From Archivesica marissinica (lineage: Eukaryota > Mollusca > Bivalvia > Venerida > Vesicomyidae): a stretch of DNA of 64,000 nucleotides. The first letter of the stretch is position 1. Each line of letters starts with the position of its first letter. Below are positions 44,001 to 51,535 of this stretch, one piece after another. The notes beneath the pieces are model-generated. The model was not told where the DNA came from and did not search any database. It saw nothing but the letters and a program-made list of their open reading frames with translations. A program made the position numbers and the translations under genes. Location of the stretch: the NCBI GenBank assembly GCA_014843695.1, contig CM026395.1, forward strand, positions 47,398,813 through 47,462,812, given 5' to 3'.

Positions 44001-47000
44001 TGGTAGCGACAATAAAAAAACGTAAAACACATTCAAAACTTCAGACTGGGCTAGTCAACTTTCTGTGACACTCCGATCACATTAATTATGCTTTCCAAGA
44101 ACAACGAGTCCATTGAAAGCATGCGATAGAAAAAATGTTGGATAAATTTAACAACAATACCTTTCACGTGATCTCTGTTGTTGCTTGTTTTCACATTCAT
44201 TCATTACGTCTGCTGCTGGTTTACTACAAAAATTGGCAGCACATACATCCTGGAACTGGAACATCACACTGTTTGCTTCTGTATTTAATTAACCCTCCCC
44301 AACAGATGCAGCCAGACATCCTGGAACTGGAACATCACACTATTTGCTTCTGTATTTAATTAACCCTCCCCAACAGATGCAGCCAGACATCCTGGAACTG
44401 GAACATCACACTATTTGCTTCTGTATTTAATTAACCCTCCACAACAGATGCAGCCAGACATCCTGGAACTGGAACATCACACTGTTTGCTTCTGTATTTA
44501 ATTAACCCTCCCCAACAGATGCAGCCAGACACCCTGGAACTGGAACATCACACTGTTTGCTTCTGTATTTAATTAACCCTCCCCAACAGATGCAGCCAGA
44601 CATCCTGGAACTGGAACATCACACTGTGCTTCTGTATTTAATTAACCCTCCCCAACAGATGCAGCCAGACATCCTGGAACATCACACTGTTTGCTCCTGT
44701 ATTTAATTAACCCTCACCAACAGATGCAGCCAGACATCCTGGAACTGGAACATCACACTGTTTGCTTCTGTATTTAATTAACCCTCCCCAACAGATGCAG
44801 CCAGACATCCTGGAACATCACACTGTTTGCTTCTGTATTTAATTAACCCTCCACAACAGATGCAGCCAGACATCAGAAGACATTTACCACATGTTCTACA
44901 TAGTTCTCCTAACTTCAGAATGGTAAGACGAGACATTTATTCTGGTACCCAGGGATAGCTATCAACATTTACCACATAATTCTCCTAACTTCAGAATGGT
45001 AAGACGAGACATTTATTCTGGTACCCAGGGCAAGGCATTTAAATTCCACATTGCCATTTCTCTCTCCTTCATGGCGATGGATTCCATCAGGAATTTCGCA
45101 ATCGAGCATTCACTTAATCACATAGAGCTTGGAGGATACAATTTACCCACAACATACGGGGTTGTACCTCAAGTTAAAATGGGCATGTTGCATAATCATA
45201 ATTAATTACATCAAAATCACATGTAATGCCAATTACATTTCAATTACATTACCATCACAATGTATGTTTGAAGGTGCCAAAGACTGTCAACAACATTTAT
45301 GTTTTATGTCTACATTGTACAGTATACATACAGAGTATTATAAGATTTAATTGAAGCAAAAAATAATGTGACTGTATACTCAGGTTAATAGATGGATAAT
45401 GATTTTCAGAAAACGGGTTGATTTAATATAAAGCATATAAATAAAAAAAAAATTTATCATTTATTTTCTCAAGTGCATCTCAAAATACAATATCAATATA
45501 ACATGTTTTCAAAGTTACTATGTTCAGAAACAGTATGTATGCATATATTATTGGATATCGTACATTGATATGCGCCATGCATTTGAAAGAGACATATATA
45601 TAATAGAGAAAGTCTTAAGAAGATGTCCACAGAAGGAAGAGGAAAATGGATACATATATATTATTTTTCAATAGTCTCTGTATTCAGCAGTTGAACACAG
45701 ACACTCAAACAAGGAAACAATCCCTGATATACAAACGCTGTTTTATAAAATGATTATAAATAATATTTAAATTAAAAGAAAGAGTAACTCATATGCTCAA
45801 ATGGGCCCATTTACGGTTATGTTGGTTTATCTTGTTTTTCATAAATGCTATTTGATATTCAATGTCTCTTCTGGTCTTCAAATATTTTTAAAAAAACATA
45901 AAAGGAGGAGTTTTATCAAGTTTGCATTTGAAAATGAAATATTTAGCTAGAAAAATAATAAAGTTGATCAATGTATCTTTCAAATTAGATTGTGGAATCC
46001 CAAAAGATATTGTTTGCTGGCAAATGTTAATGTTAATATTATTTGTAGCAAGAAAGGATCGCAATCTTGACCAAAAATGTTGACAGGCATGGCAATCCCA
46101 GAACAAATGGTCCAAAGTTTCATCATGCATGTTGCAAAAATCACATAAAGTAGATGGAGCAATTTTACATTTTAGAAGGTACCTGTTTGTTGGTATTATA
46201 CGCATTAAATATTTGTATTGAAATATTCGTAGCCGTGTATCTAATGTACATGTAAACGGAACTAAATATATGTTTCTCCAATTCAGATCATCAAATTGAG
46301 TATTCCATTTTTGTTCTGCCGTACAGTATTGTTGTCTATTTTCTGAAGATTTTCAAGATACTTCTGGTAAAGAGATCTATTGTTTTTCTTTACTTTTAAC
46401 ATATTATTAATAAAACATGTTTTGGGCTCAATGCTGTTAGCAGCTTGGGTGTTCAATTTAATTGTCCAATCATTTGGAATACTGTTCAATAAACTGTTAT
46501 ATATTAAGAATGCTCCATCAGATAGATTATATAGGTCTCTTAATTCAATAAAGTTATAGAAACGTTTAAGTCTGAAATCATATATATGTTCTATGAATTT
46601 TATACCTCTGTTAAAAAGTTCTTTGTTAAAAAACATTTTGTTATTTGCTTGTATGAACGAGTTATTCCAGATAATTTCTTTTGGAATATTCTCAGGTTCC
46701 ATTTCAAAATGTATCTTTGTCAATGGATATATATGAACTGAGACGATATAGACGTGAAATTCTGAGCTCTCGATATTTGGATTTTTGTTATCGCTAGAGA
46801 CTATGAAAATGTTTCTTTTTTTGGTAAATTGAGAGCACTAATAATAACAGGAGAACAGGATAACTTACAAAACAGTTTAAAATATATGTTCTTGGATTAG
46901 AAATTTGGATTTTTCAAATTGACTATGTAACTTGATGATAAAGCTGATATTTCATGTGTACATTTCTGGTAGCATACACAATGCAGAAAGGAATTTATCT

Positions 47001-50000
47001 ACCGTGACTCTATTGAGTGATAATTGCTAATGGTGAACTGTAATTATATGTAACGGTATTATATGTAGCATTATGTTGATATAACTGCTATAGGCTATAA
47101 CTATGCAAGTGGACAATTCAAAACGAAAACGTTCTGCAAACTCAACTGTGACGTCGGTTAGTGATTTTGATTCAACGTTAAATACTTCCGAAAACGATGC
47201 AACAAGTACTCTAGAACAGCCAAAGACAAATGATAGCAGAATAGGCAAGCAAAAGGCTAAAAAGACAAAACAAGCAAAGACAATGTCCGAAAACTCGTCA
47301 ACTGAAAATAGTTCTTCAATTGAAACTAAACTAGAAGAAATTAACAATAAACTTGCCGAAGTTCTAACAAAGAAAGATCGCAGCTTCATTCGAGATATGA
47401 TAAAAGATACAGTTGACGAAATTAAAGAGCAAATACTAGGCACTGTGAACAGGCGATTAGATGCGCTCGAAAACGATGTTCATGTGAATGCGGTAGATAA
47501 CGAGCGATTAAGAAGTGAGATAAAAAACAAGCAAAAATAAATGATTCGCTACAATCCGAAAACATAAATTTAAAAAATGAATTGAAGAGAAATCAATCAA
47601 ATTTTGACGAGAATCTAAATAATTTAGAACAATACGGGCGAAGGAACAACATACGCATCACGGGCATTAATGATGACGTCGAAAAACAACAATCGGATGC
47701 AACAACATATATCATTGTCAAAAAACTGAACGAAAAGTTAAAGTTGAACTTAACAATCGCTGACATAGATATTTCACACCGAATAGGGCCATATAAAGTT
47801 GGAAAGCACTGGCCGATCCTTGCTAAATTTGTACATAGACAGACGAAAGTAAATATTATGAAGGTAGCAAAACAACTGAAAGGTACAAATATTTATCTCA
47901 ATGAAGATTTGACCCACATCAACCAGGAGGTACTTGCGGCCATGCGACGAAACGCCAGGGATAAAATAGAACATTGTTGGTCATTTGAGGGTAAACTCTA
48001 TGCGAGATTTATCCACGAAGACAAGAAAGTGTATATGGAGCAAGTGCCCTACATAGACTATAACTATTGGCTCTCATACAGAGCACCTCCAATGCTGGCG
48101 AAAGGAAAAACCTCTAAAAAATAGAGCTTTAAAAACAGAACTGCTAGTGCTAATGTAAAAGACAACATACTATATTAGTACAGTGAGCGCTAAATACACA
48201 CTATGTATTATAATTTAAGACGTAAAGCTTTGTATTGTTGAAGTTACTCACATGCACCCTTTAACGTTATTTGTGTATTGTCTAGAACACACACTGTATA
48301 CTAAATAATAACCGTTTATATCACAGTTGTAAGGGATTAAATGCAATAAGGCAAAATAAACTGTTTGCCTATCAAACGACTTTGATCAAACATGTTAAAA
48401 TTAATTATTTTTGTAATGTCGCACCTTATCTCTGTTATAACACACACTCCTTTTACTGAGAAGTATGTCTGCCCATTATAGTATAGCTTATAAATGACAA
48501 TGTGACTTAATTCGGCAATATAATCATGTCAAATAGTATATGCGTATAATATGAATTACCATCTTACAGACAACTTAGCTGTATGAGATTTAAGTATTTC
48601 AATACAGGTGCTCGCCTTAATCCTATTGATAGCTATTTATAGAACTACTCATTGTTAATATTATTGCAACTACTCCACGTGCTAACGTCTAAGTCTTTTG
48701 TTGAAAACTATTTGTTCACAATATAGTCTTTATTCTAAATAAATTATAGTGAGTTTGGTGCGACAATATAACTATAATCATGTCATATAAATAATTATAT
48801 GAAGATATATTTTGCCTTACGGTATGAATGAAGTTCTCTTTGTACTGTTTTATCAAGTGTGAAAACTGTTGCATTGTTAAATGTTTTGTGTGTTTCTGAA
48901 ATAGGGTATTATAGTTAATATTGAGCTATAATCTAATGGATTTATTAACAAATCATAATCTGAAGATGAAGTTTGCCTTAAGGTATGAATGAAGTTCTCT
49001 TTGTACTGTTTTATCAAGTGTGAAAACTGTTGCATTGTTAAATGTTTTGTGTGTTTCTGAAATAGGGTATTATAGTTAATATTGAGCTATAATCTAATGG
49101 ATTTATTAACAAATCATAATCTGAAGATGAAGTTTGCCTTAAGGTATGAATGAAGTTCTCTTTGTACTGTTTTATCAAGTGTGAAAACTGTTGCATTGTT
49201 AAATGTTTTGTGTGTTTCTGAAATAGGGTATTATAGTTAATATTGAGCTATAATCTAATGGATTTATTAACAAATCATAATCTGAAGATGAAGTTTGCCT
49301 TAAGGTATGAATGAAGTTCTCTTTGTACTGTTTTATCAAGTGTGAAAACTGTTGCATTGTTAAATGTTTTGTGTGTTTCTGAAATAGGGTATTATAGTTA
49401 ATATTGAGCTATAATCTAATGGATTTATTAACAAATCATAATCTGAAGTTTGCCTTAAGGTATGAATGAAGTTCTCTTTGTACTGTTTTATCAAGTTTAG
49501 AAATCAAAACTTGTTTGACAGTTGAACAGAAAACGTACATTAGTTATACATTATTACAATGAATTCAAATGTTCTTTTCAATTTTGAATTACCGAAAGAC
49601 TACAAAAATGGGGGGAAGTTTAAGGAAGGCTAAATGTCGACATTGTCCAACACTGGCAATCCCAGCCTCCTCGGCACCAGTTGAACATCTCTTCAGTATT
49701 CCAGACAGATGCTCATTGAACGATGCAACATTCGAATCACTTATGATGATAAAAACAAATGCTAAGATAGTAGAATAAACTTACTAAACTATGATGATTC
49801 ATATGATGGGACAGAAGTTAACCTGCATAAAACTACATACCTTGCTTGTCTGATGTACAAAGTACCAATTATTTCTAATAGCATTATGTATATGGAATAT
49901 AATTATTATGTTGTGTATGCTCGTTGATCATTTATATAGTGCAACAGTTAAATAAAATACTTTTTCACTGTATCTGAATGTTCATGTTCAAATGTAATGG

Positions 50001-50673
50001 GTAATGGTAATTAATTACATTGGGAAACTCCATTAATCAACATATCTAAGTTGCCACATCCATTAAGCAACATATCTAAGTTGCCACATCCATTAAGCTA
50101 CATATCTAAGTTGCCACATCCATTAAGCAACATATCTAAGTTGCCACCTCCATTAAGCAACATGTCTAAGTTGCCACATCCATTAAGCAACATATCTAAG
50201 TTGCCACATCCATTAAGCAACATATCTTAACCCATACCCTGATATATACGTATTTCTACGTGTGCTATGACTTAAAGTCCCATCTGAAAGACTGTTAATT
50301 TTATTATGGTCAGACGGGGGATCAAACCAGCGATCCCTGGACTACAAGTCCAGCGTGTTAACCACTGGACTACAGATCCGTCTGAATTGGAATTTGGAAC
50401 CAGTCAAATGTGTAATACATGAAACAGACATAAAATGAATTAACAGCTAAAAATTGCAAAATGTAACATGTCCAAGATGAAGCATTATAAATATTTTGTA
50501 TGCATTGCTTTCTGCATGGCCACAAACAATATATGCTTGTTGTAAAATATGCTAAATACTTCATTTGATATTCAAACACGATATGTAAAGCATTCACTTA
50601 CCAACAGTATCGGGTGTCGTCAATTTTCCTGACCGAGTCACTCTCGAAATTGGTGTCTCTAATTTTCTTTCGG
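28976..50673 (-). CDS. TPX2: TPX2-like spindle assembly factor, partial gene (seven exons, one tentative)
   Basis: TPX2 nucleates spindle microtubules and activates Aurora A under RanGTP/importin control. Six exons (42232 down to 28976) join in phase with GT-AG introns and give about 341 residues; a seventh at 50602-50673 is tentative. Diagnostic stretches are CEPFKLTEQRKRK and KTPDRFRSKPR (importin-binding region), HGITVPKTPQF, FKAQPVNSKIF, HVPAKAPTVPEEFHLSTK, YEFHAQPLNRKMLEG and IPVTVPESPDFALKHRAR. They occur in the order seen in vertebrate TPX2 from the middle of the protein. Vertebrate TPX2 is about 750 residues; here the N-terminal Aurora-binding part and the C-terminal kinesin-5-binding half are not visible. 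Introns carry 18-, 40-, 64- and 76-bp minisatellites and nested transposons. No stops or frameshifts occur in the six joined exons, so the gene is probably functional. Confidence 0.85.
29083..30053. repeat. Minisatellite, 40-bp unit, adjoining a TPX2 3' splice site
   Basis: About 24 copies of a 40-bp unit containing ACACGTTATACAAGACAGGC and ATTATACACAAATATACAGC. All three plus-strand frames can stay open for about 370 codons, which I consider an artefact. The array lies in the TPX2 intron and ends about 8 bp from the acceptor of the exon at 28976-29074. Confidence 0.95.
30345..30530 (-). mobile_element. tRNA-derived SINE, family B
   Basis: A minus-strand copy with tail ACTTGTTTCGCAATCGAGCT, body CCACGAGGGAGAGAAGAG (plus-strand reading) and head ending near GTGATAGCGCCGTGG. 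Somewhat diverged; no clear target-site duplication. Confidence 0.75.
30869..31096 (+). mobile_element. tRNA-derived SINE, family D
   Basis: Head GTCCGATTAGCGCAGTGG (A box TAGCGCAGTGG), B box region CGGGGTCAATCCT, body GGTACGATGGTCGCCAGATC and TTTCCTCCCACACGAATGAC. The 3' part GAGTGATTAATATAAGTTGT and GCTTCGCAATCG matches family B, so families B and D share a tail and probably a LINE partner. Confidence 0.85.
31133..31319 (-). mobile_element. 5'-truncated SINE, family C
   Basis: Contains the family-C end (GGGTTTTACGCCTGCATCAG) through GGGCTCGTACCCGTGACC, then stops at a 17-bp A run (31321-31337). The tRNA A-box part is missing. It lies about 40 bp past the donor of the TPX2 exon at 31376-31580. 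Confidence 0.8.
31376..31580 (-). CDS. TPX2: TPX2 exon: core VPAKAPTVPEEF / FHAQPLNRKMLEG
   Basis: 205 bp. Acceptor GGCTTCCAG before GAATCAG; donor ACTATT then GTTAGT. One base completes the codon left by the upstream exon, then phase 0 to the end. It encodes NQFKAQPVNSKIF, HVPAKAPTVPEEFHLSTK, QHHERELHDEHYEF and HAQPLNRKMLEG, the best conserved part of TPX2 in this window. Confidence 0.9.
31902..35575 (-). mobile_element. 5'-truncated Tx1/L1-like LINE inside a SINE
   Basis: A 3,674-bp minus-strand insertion with a T run (poly-A tail) at its left end and a perfect 15-bp duplication, GCCTGCATCAGCACC (31887-31901 and 35576-35590), made of SINE sequence. It carries ORF2 from the middle of the endonuclease to the C-terminus. 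It lies in a TPX2 intron. Confidence 0.9.
32116..35575 (-). pseudogene. Tx1/L1-like ORF2 (endonuclease end, RT, C-terminal domain), frameshifted
   Basis: It starts at the truncation with LCIYAPNEKRNRNIFF, then IIGGDFNEPLNQSDR, FEKSRIDYWL and FTDHQAISLNI (endonuclease motifs, 35150-35560). A frameshift near 35020 leads to the linker and RT N-terminal part, with MKRNKSPGYDGISVEFY and YRPISLLNNDYKLLTKILA. A shift near 34255 leads to GYIKGRFIGNNIRQIYDIL, FLDFRKAFDTVNHDFLYE, SRGLRQGCSISSLLFIIVAE and QLADDTSLF (L-A-D-D in place of Y/F-A-D-D). A last shift near 33330 enters the C-terminal region with the Cys-His cluster CSFCKVPDDLDHFFIECH. A 39-bp tandem duplication near 32890-32970 repeats SGIIFVNDIIDNN. 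Inactive, but only lightly damaged. Confidence 0.87.
36143..36299 (-). CDS. TPX2: TPX2 exon: HGITVPKTPQF region
   Basis: 157 bp. Acceptor TATTTCCAG before CAGGACC; donor GCAGAA then GTATGT. Phase in 1, phase out 2. It encodes GPSDQKRDRSKSPPHGITV, PKTPQFETQTRSRPVTAPTR and EKKEIEEMQ. The last part matches the vertebrate LEAEELEKLQ segment that precedes the FKAR motif. Confidence 0.87.
36478..37757. repeat. Minisatellite, 18-bp unit, in a TPX2 intron
   Basis: About 71 copies of GATATACAGCAAGCTAGA, with CTAGCT and CAAACT variants. The plus strand is open for 426 codons (RDIQQA hexapeptide repeat) and the minus strand for shorter frames. It lies antisense within an intron and is read as an array, not a gene. 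Confidence 0.93.
37947..38124 (-). CDS. TPX2: TPX2 exon: importin-binding region
   Basis: 178 bp. Acceptor ATCTTTCAG before TCAAGT; donor CCGAGAG then GTAGTC. Phase 0 in, phase 1 out. It encodes SSSTSKATLTK, CEPFKLTEQRKRKLPD, KYETMAEKRLAYFTKTPDRF and RSKPR. This aligns with the vertebrate PFNLSQGKKR and FHKRTPNRYHLRSK block. Confidence 0.9.
38461..38575. repeat. Two-copy tandem duplication, about 58 bp
   Basis: ATAATAGATGATTATTGTAA and TTTCATATTAGCCTGGAAAC with CAGGTTCATAATATCACA occur twice in a row, with a few differences. Intronic. Confidence 0.9.
38694..38781 (-). CDS. TPX2: TPX2 exon: basic QELTKKRRLAQ segment
   Basis: 88 bp. Acceptor ATTGACAG before ACGAAAAC; donor CACAG then GTAACG. 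It takes two bases from the upstream exon (codon AA|A) and ends in phase 0. It encodes RKLIKAQQQVPVKEKIDRQE and LTKKRRLAQ, a charged helical segment like the one before the importin-binding block in other TPX2 proteins. The support is good phase and splice sites; sequence conservation is weak. Confidence 0.78.
38818..39084 (-). mobile_element. Full-length SINE, family C (type-II tRNA-like head)
   Basis: A 267-bp minus-strand copy flanked by a perfect 12-bp duplication, GAAATAAACAAG (38806-38817 and 39085-39096). The head GTCCGCCTCCGTGGTCGAG has A box TGGTCGAGTGG and B box GGTTCGAGCCC. The spacing between them is long, as in type-II (Leu/Ser) tRNAs. The 3' end is GCGTAAAACCCG. It sits 36 bp upstream of the acceptor of the TPX2 exon at 38694-38781. 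Confidence 0.92.
39580..39749. mobile_element. Tc1/mariner-type MITE (pogo/Tigger-like ends)
   Basis: A 170-bp relative of 28685-28861: ends CAGTCAAACCTG and CAGGTTTGACT(C), TA on both sides, and the same ATTAAGCAGCCA internal motifs. The last base of the right end is mutated. Confidence 0.87.
39911..40142 (+). mobile_element. Full-length SINE, family B
   Basis: A 232-bp copy flanked by an 11-bp duplication, TAACATAAATG (39900-39910 and 40143-40153). Head GTGGAAGTCGTGATAGCGC with A box TAGCGCAGTGG and B box GAGTTCGAGCCCC. The tail is TTCGCAATCGAGCTAAAATA plus AATTTGTATAAAC. Confidence 0.92.
40474..41463. repeat. Minisatellite, 76-bp unit, in a TPX2 intron
   Basis: Thirteen copies of a 76-bp unit containing ATCGATTGCAGGCATGCTGT and CCGTAAATACGATGGTCTGA. 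Since 76 is not a multiple of 3, three units make a frame cycle. All three minus-strand frames are open for about 340 codons, giving related periodic peptides. No sign of a gene. Confidence 0.95.
41487..41935. repeat. Minisatellite, 64-bp unit, carrying copies of a TPX2 5' splice site
   Basis: About seven copies of a 64-bp unit containing CAGCCTAGATTGCTCACACC and AACTTACTTGGTCAATGTAG (plus strand). Read on the gene strand, each unit contains CTACATTGACCAA then GTAAGTTGG. These nearly reproduce the last bases of the exon at 41936-42232 and its donor. The final unit is the real exon/intron junction. Confidence 0.9.
41936..42232 (-). CDS. TPX2: TPX2 exon: low-complexity linker
   Basis: 297 bp. 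Acceptor CTTTTGTAG before GTCTGATACC; donor TTGATCAA then GTAAGT. Phase 2 in, phase 2 out, fitting the next exon. It encodes SDTLPKRQKPHVPES, a Ser/His/Arg-rich linker with an imperfect repeat (HTHGLSGDRKS, HTHGLSGERPS), and ends KPRGMTIPSTRTLIK, which resembles the TVPxxPxxxK motifs of TPX2. Reading past the donor meets TAA at once. Confidence 0.8.
42345..42438 (+). mobile_element. SINE family A head fragment
   Basis: GAATCTGTAGTCCAGTGG head with A box TAGTCCAGTGG and B box GGCTCGATCCC, then CTGTCTGACCGTAATAAAAT. It breaks off and continues as a family-E sequence on the opposite strand. Confidence 0.8.
42439..43660 (-). mobile_element. SINE family E, interrupted
   Basis: The minus-strand pieces 42445-42538 and 43607-43660 together match the SINE at 5110-5245 (head GTGGCTTCCGTGGTCCAGTG, then GGCCACGTATGTAG and TTAGTACTGGTTAA). 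The inverted-repeat element at 42539-43602 interrupts them. Confidence 0.78.
42539..43602. mobile_element. Inverted-repeat DNA element, TGT...ACA ends, CCGG target duplication
   Basis: A 1,064-bp element starting TGTCACATGAGATTT and ending AAATCTCATGTGACA. It is flanked by CCGG on both sides (42535-42538 and 43603-43606) and inserted in a SINE. The inverted repeat reaches inward with further copies of ATGAGATTTTCACCC. The interior has long C/G homopolymer runs (near 42584, 43063, 43195, 43448 and 43542) and a duplicated TGTTGCTTCTATCT(T/C)ATGG segment. No coding region is seen. A 4-bp duplication with TGT/ACA ends recalls Ginger-type elements, but the superfamily is unproven. Confidence 0.8.
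43749..44030 (+). mobile_element. Full-length SINE, family A
   Basis: Plus-strand copy with A box TAGTCCAGTGG, a decayed B box (GGCTTGATCCC), body GAGGAGACTCTGGAATAGG and tail AGCGACAATAAAAAAACG. The target-site duplication is unclear. Confidence 0.85.
44245..44876. repeat. Minisatellite, 71-bp unit
   Basis: About nine copies of a 71-bp unit containing CCTGGAACTGGAACATCACA and TTTAATTAACCCTCCCCAAC. Two units lack the second GGAACT and are shorter. Confidence 0.95.
44877..45029. repeat. Two-copy tandem duplication
   Basis: ACATTTACCACAT, TTCTCCTAACTTCAGAATGG and TAAGACGAGACATTTATTCT with GGTACCCAGGG occur twice in succession. Confidence 0.88.
45030..45115 (+). mobile_element. SINE family B internal fragment
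   Basis: CAAGGCATTTAAATTCCACA and CATGGCGATGGATTCCATCA match the family-B body. A deletion then joins it to TTTCGCAATCGAGC of the tail. Confidence 0.75.
45131..45195. repeat. Dispersed repeat shared with 51473-51535
   Basis: About 63 bp starting GGAGGATACAATTTACCCAC, with ACATACGGGGTTGTACCTCA, nearly identical at both places. Its parent element is unknown. Confidence 0.8.
45196..45785. other. No gene recognised
   Basis: AT-rich sequence without recognisable coding or repeat content. Confidence 0.4.
45788..46725 (-). pseudogene. Tx1/L1-like ORF2 C-terminal fragment
   Basis: Two minus-strand frames separated by a frameshift near 46210-46290. The first has EIIWNNSFIQANNKMFFNKE and LRDLYNLSDGAFLIYNSLLN. 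The second has MRIIPTNRYLLKCKIAPSTL followed by the Cys-His cluster CDFCNMHDETLDHLFWDCHA. After a further shift near 45890 the end reads KTRRDIEYQIAFMKNK and HNRKWAHLSI, then stop near 45792. It is paralogous to 61295-62071. The RT and endonuclease are missing (5' truncation). Confidence 0.82.
46740..47102. other. Non-coding; possible 5' region of the ORF1 element
   Basis: No coding signal. It may hold the 5' UTR of the LINE whose ORF1 starts at 47103. Confidence 0.3.
47103..48124 (+). pseudogene. Tx1/L1-like ORF1 (RNA-binding protein) with one frameshift
   Basis: The ATG at 47103 opens MQVDNSKRKRSANSTVTS, a Ser/Thr-rich basic region. A coiled coil follows (IETKLEEINNKLAEVLTKKD to about residue 145), then past a frameshift NLEQYGRRNNIRITGI, the typical entry to the RRM of L1-type ORF1 proteins. 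Next come ISHRIGPYKVGKHWPILAKF and the C-terminal IYLNEDLTHINQEVLAAMRR. The two frames meet in an A run near 47522-47530: dropping one base there joins EIK to KQAKINDSLQSENINLKNEL. ORF1p coats LINE RNA as a trimer. No ORF2 follows, so this copy lacks the replication machinery. Confidence 0.8.
48125..48790. other. No gene recognised downstream of ORF1
   Basis: AT-rich, with no endonuclease or RT motif in any frame, where an intact LINE would begin ORF2. Confidence 0.45.
48795..49497. repeat. Tandem repeat, 161-bp unit
   Basis: About 4.4 copies of a 161-bp unit containing GGTATGAATGAAGTTCTCTT and ATAGGGTATTATAGTTAATA. The period is exactly 161 bp three times, then 155. The middle copies are almost identical, so the duplication is recent. 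Confidence 0.95.
49605..49778 (+). pseudogene. hAT transposase C-terminal fragment
   Basis: KCRHCPTLAIPASSAPVEHL then FSIPDRCSLNDATFESLMMI and KTN match the hAT dimerisation signature (yPxLaxxAxxxLxIPaSSapvERlFS). A short deletion lies before AIPASS, and the usual ER is EH. No other part of the transposase or ends were found. Confidence 0.8.
49780..50025. other. No gene recognised
   Basis: AT-rich spacer between the hAT fragment and the 30-bp repeat. Confidence 0.4.
50030..50228. repeat. Tandem repeat, 30-bp unit
   Basis: About seven copies of CATTAAGCAACATATCTAAG plus TTGCCACATC. The CCACCTCCATTAAGCAAC variant resembles the inside of the Tigger-like MITEs (CACCTCCATTAAGCAGCC), so the array may derive from such an element. 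Confidence 0.93.
50270..50385 (-). mobile_element. SINE family A head fragment
   Basis: Minus-strand head with A box TAGTCCAGTGG and B box GGTTTGATCCC, and the first part of the body (CTTTCAGATGGGACTTTAAG). The 3' half is absent. Confidence 0.82.
50602..50673 (-). CDS. TPX2: Candidate upstream TPX2 exon
   Basis: 72 bp between a good acceptor (TATTCTTTAG before CCGAAAG) and a good donor (ACTGTTG then GTAAGTG). The most protein-like frame is ERKLETPISRVTRSGKLTTP plus DTV, but its phase does not fit the exon at 41936-42232. The frame that fits in phase reads RKKIRDTNFESDSVRKIDDT plus RYC. Either that frame is right, or a small exon lies between. Tentative. Confidence 0.5.
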
Positions 50674-50817
50674 CTAAAGAATAGGAAATATCTATATTTC
50701 AATTATGCTTAAAATGCTACAGTTTCCTCACATCTGCTCGGCTGGTAGATGCATCGCTAGGCAACCAGCAATGAGTGACATTGGTCAGTTACTGCACCTG
50801 AAATGCCCCTGATTTAA

Positions 50818-51048
50818 CGCTTTCAACACTACAGACCTCTAAATAGGCTTACAAAAAGTGTAGATCCAGACGAGCCGTCTCATCAGGATCTGCACTTTTT
50901 GCCAGTAATATTACTATTTTTTAGATGAAATTACCCATTTTGTTAAATGAACTGGTCCAAATGTAATTTTCTTTATTGGTCTAAAAATATCATGCACCAG
51001 TCCATGTCATTTACTTGGTGTTGAATGGGTTACTTGGGGTTGAATGGG
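50818..51048. mobile_element. piggyBac-type MITE
   Basis: A 231-bp element flanked by TTAA (50814-50817 and 51049-51052). Ends are CGCTTTCAACAC and GTGTTGAATGGG-like; the right end is partly duplicated (GGTGTTGAATGGG, GGGTTGAATGGG). The interior holds a strong hairpin around AAAAAGTGTAGATCC and GGATCTGCACTTTTT. Inverted relative to 53540-53757. Confidence 0.85.
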
Positions 51049-51472
51049 TTAAGGAGGATGGGTCTTTTTAATTGGTTCCTGTTTTCAGTTTCGATTCATC
51101 TTATAATTATTACATTACTAAATCTTGACAGTCACCCTACAGTATATCCAATGGCTACTTTACTGTAAACAAATTGGACCTGGACCAGCTTTTGATTTTT
51201 TTATAAATACTATTGAAACGTTCAGCTTACAGACATAGATATGAAAGTCAATGCTTTTGATACACCCATTGATTAAACAAAAAAGAACTTTTTTTCTTAA
51301 ATTGTTTTAACATTCGCAGACGGGAAGCCATTTTGAAGCTTTTGGACAAAGTATCTGGTGATAAATATCCTGTGTTATAGGCGAATGTGTACGGTAACAT
51401 AGGAAACCAAACAATTCATACCTGCCGAGACAAGTATAGCTAATGAACAATAATAATCACAAGTGCCTCTTG

Positions 51473-51535
51473 GAGGATACAATTTACCCACAACATACGG
51501 GGTTGTACCTCAAGTCAAAATGGGCACGTTGCATG
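51473..51535. repeat. Dispersed repeat shared with 45131-45195
   Basis: Near-identical to 45131-45195. Here it directly joins a SINE family C head, replacing the normal SINE body. Confidence 0.8.
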
